DNA from: Propionivibrio dicarboxylicus
GTDB lineage: Bacteria > Pseudomonadota > Gammaproteobacteria > Burkholderiales > Rhodocyclaceae
Length of the DNA: 58,315 bases
Direction: 5' to 3'
Assembly (NCBI GenBank): GCA_945902805.1
Contig: CAMDMZ010000028.1
Location: 1 to 58,315, forward strand
Shown piece by piece: positions 58,173-58,315 of the stretch (the first letter of the stretch is position 1; every line of letters starts with the position of its first letter). The translations under genes were made by a program, and so were the position numbers. The notes under the pieces are model-generated. The model saw only the letters and a program-made list of their open reading frames with translations. It ran no database searches and had not been told where the DNA came from.

Positions 58173-58315
58173 TTAGCCACAATGTTCAGCCGCCCTCAAA
58201 AACCGCTCTGGTCGAGGTTTCGTAACGACGGCAGCGACGAGCAGTCGCCTCAGGATAGACGACAAATCGAAGCGACGATTGAACCGATATTGGACCTCGG
58301 CAAGATAGCGATGCG
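58161..58315 (-). mobile_element. IS1595-family insertion sequence, transposase C-terminal part
   Basis: On the minus strand, 58313-58173 encodes a 46-residue transposase end with HRYLAEVQYRFNRRFDL and TKPRPERFLRAAEHCG before TAA at 58175-58173. The YLAE-x-x-RFNRRFDL pattern is typical of IS1595 (ISXO2-like) transposases. The element runs off the window. Its edge appears to be GAGAACACCTG near 58161, where the sensor gene frame breaks. Confidence 0.78.

Overview
The window looks like a chromosome segment of a facultatively anaerobic or microaerobic betaproteobacterium, most likely of the order Rhodocyclales. This is inferred from the conserved thrS-infC-rpmI-rplT-pheST-ihfA order, a complete cbb3 oxidase locus under ANR/FNR-type boxes, a class I PHA synthase, the trxB/ftsK-lolA and nadE-PII pairs, and a fairly high G+C content. 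No genus can be fixed without a search.

Layout. (1) 1-2790: remnant of an integrative element on the minus strand (tyrosine integrase, small unknown protein, AlpA-like regulator, RepA-like ATPase cut off by an IS21-type insertion sequence end). (2) 2789-12200: greB, an MFS transporter, then the translation operon thrS-infC (rare ATC start)-rpmI-rplT, a terminator, pheS-pheT-ihfA-merR and tRNA-Pro(GGG). (3) 12300-22000: a short-chain dehydrogenase and the cbb3 oxidase locus ccoI-ccoS, ccoNOQP, ccoG-ccoH and two small membrane proteins. (4) 22060-31200: an oxygen-response region with uspA, phaC, a mini-MCP plus ODP-type diiron protein, hemerythrin, a polytopic membrane protein, SirB2, fnr itself, hemN and a TauE/SafE protein. 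(5) 31200-37400: DUF937/DUF3597/rhodanese genes, copA-copZ and feoAB with a Fur-like box. (6) 37400-46450: housekeeping genes ppa, nadE, PII, a zinc metallopeptidase, smr, trxB, ftsK, lolA and an Asp/Glu racemase. (7) 46460-58315: a TPR protein, an OprD-like porin, two c-di-GMP enzymes, a large hybrid histidine kinase, two paralogous periplasmic binding proteins, and a third sensor gene cut just before its phospho-acceptor histidine by an IS1595-type element.

How the genes work together. Five boxes of the form TTGAT-N4-GTCAA lie before ccoN, hemN/fnr, phaC/uspA, hemerythrin and a small intergenic transcript. The Fnr encoded here has the four cluster cysteines and the ETVSR recognition motif, so the segment appears to be a local low-oxygen regulon: high-affinity oxidase, its copper supply and maturation, anaerobic haem synthesis, PHA storage and oxygen sensing.

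Most unusual features. (a) A dispersed 25-bp repeat, five A followed by GTCGGYGCTGGCGRGACGG and C, occurs at least 12 times in 58 kb, mostly inside genes, in several reading frames, 10 of 12 in the same orientation. One copy is the loop of a perfect 21-bp inverted repeat. (b) A probable Fnr-activated small RNA of about 85 nt lies between ccoS and ccoN. (c) A minimal chemoreceptor-like protein is translationally coupled to an ODP-type diiron oxygen sensor.
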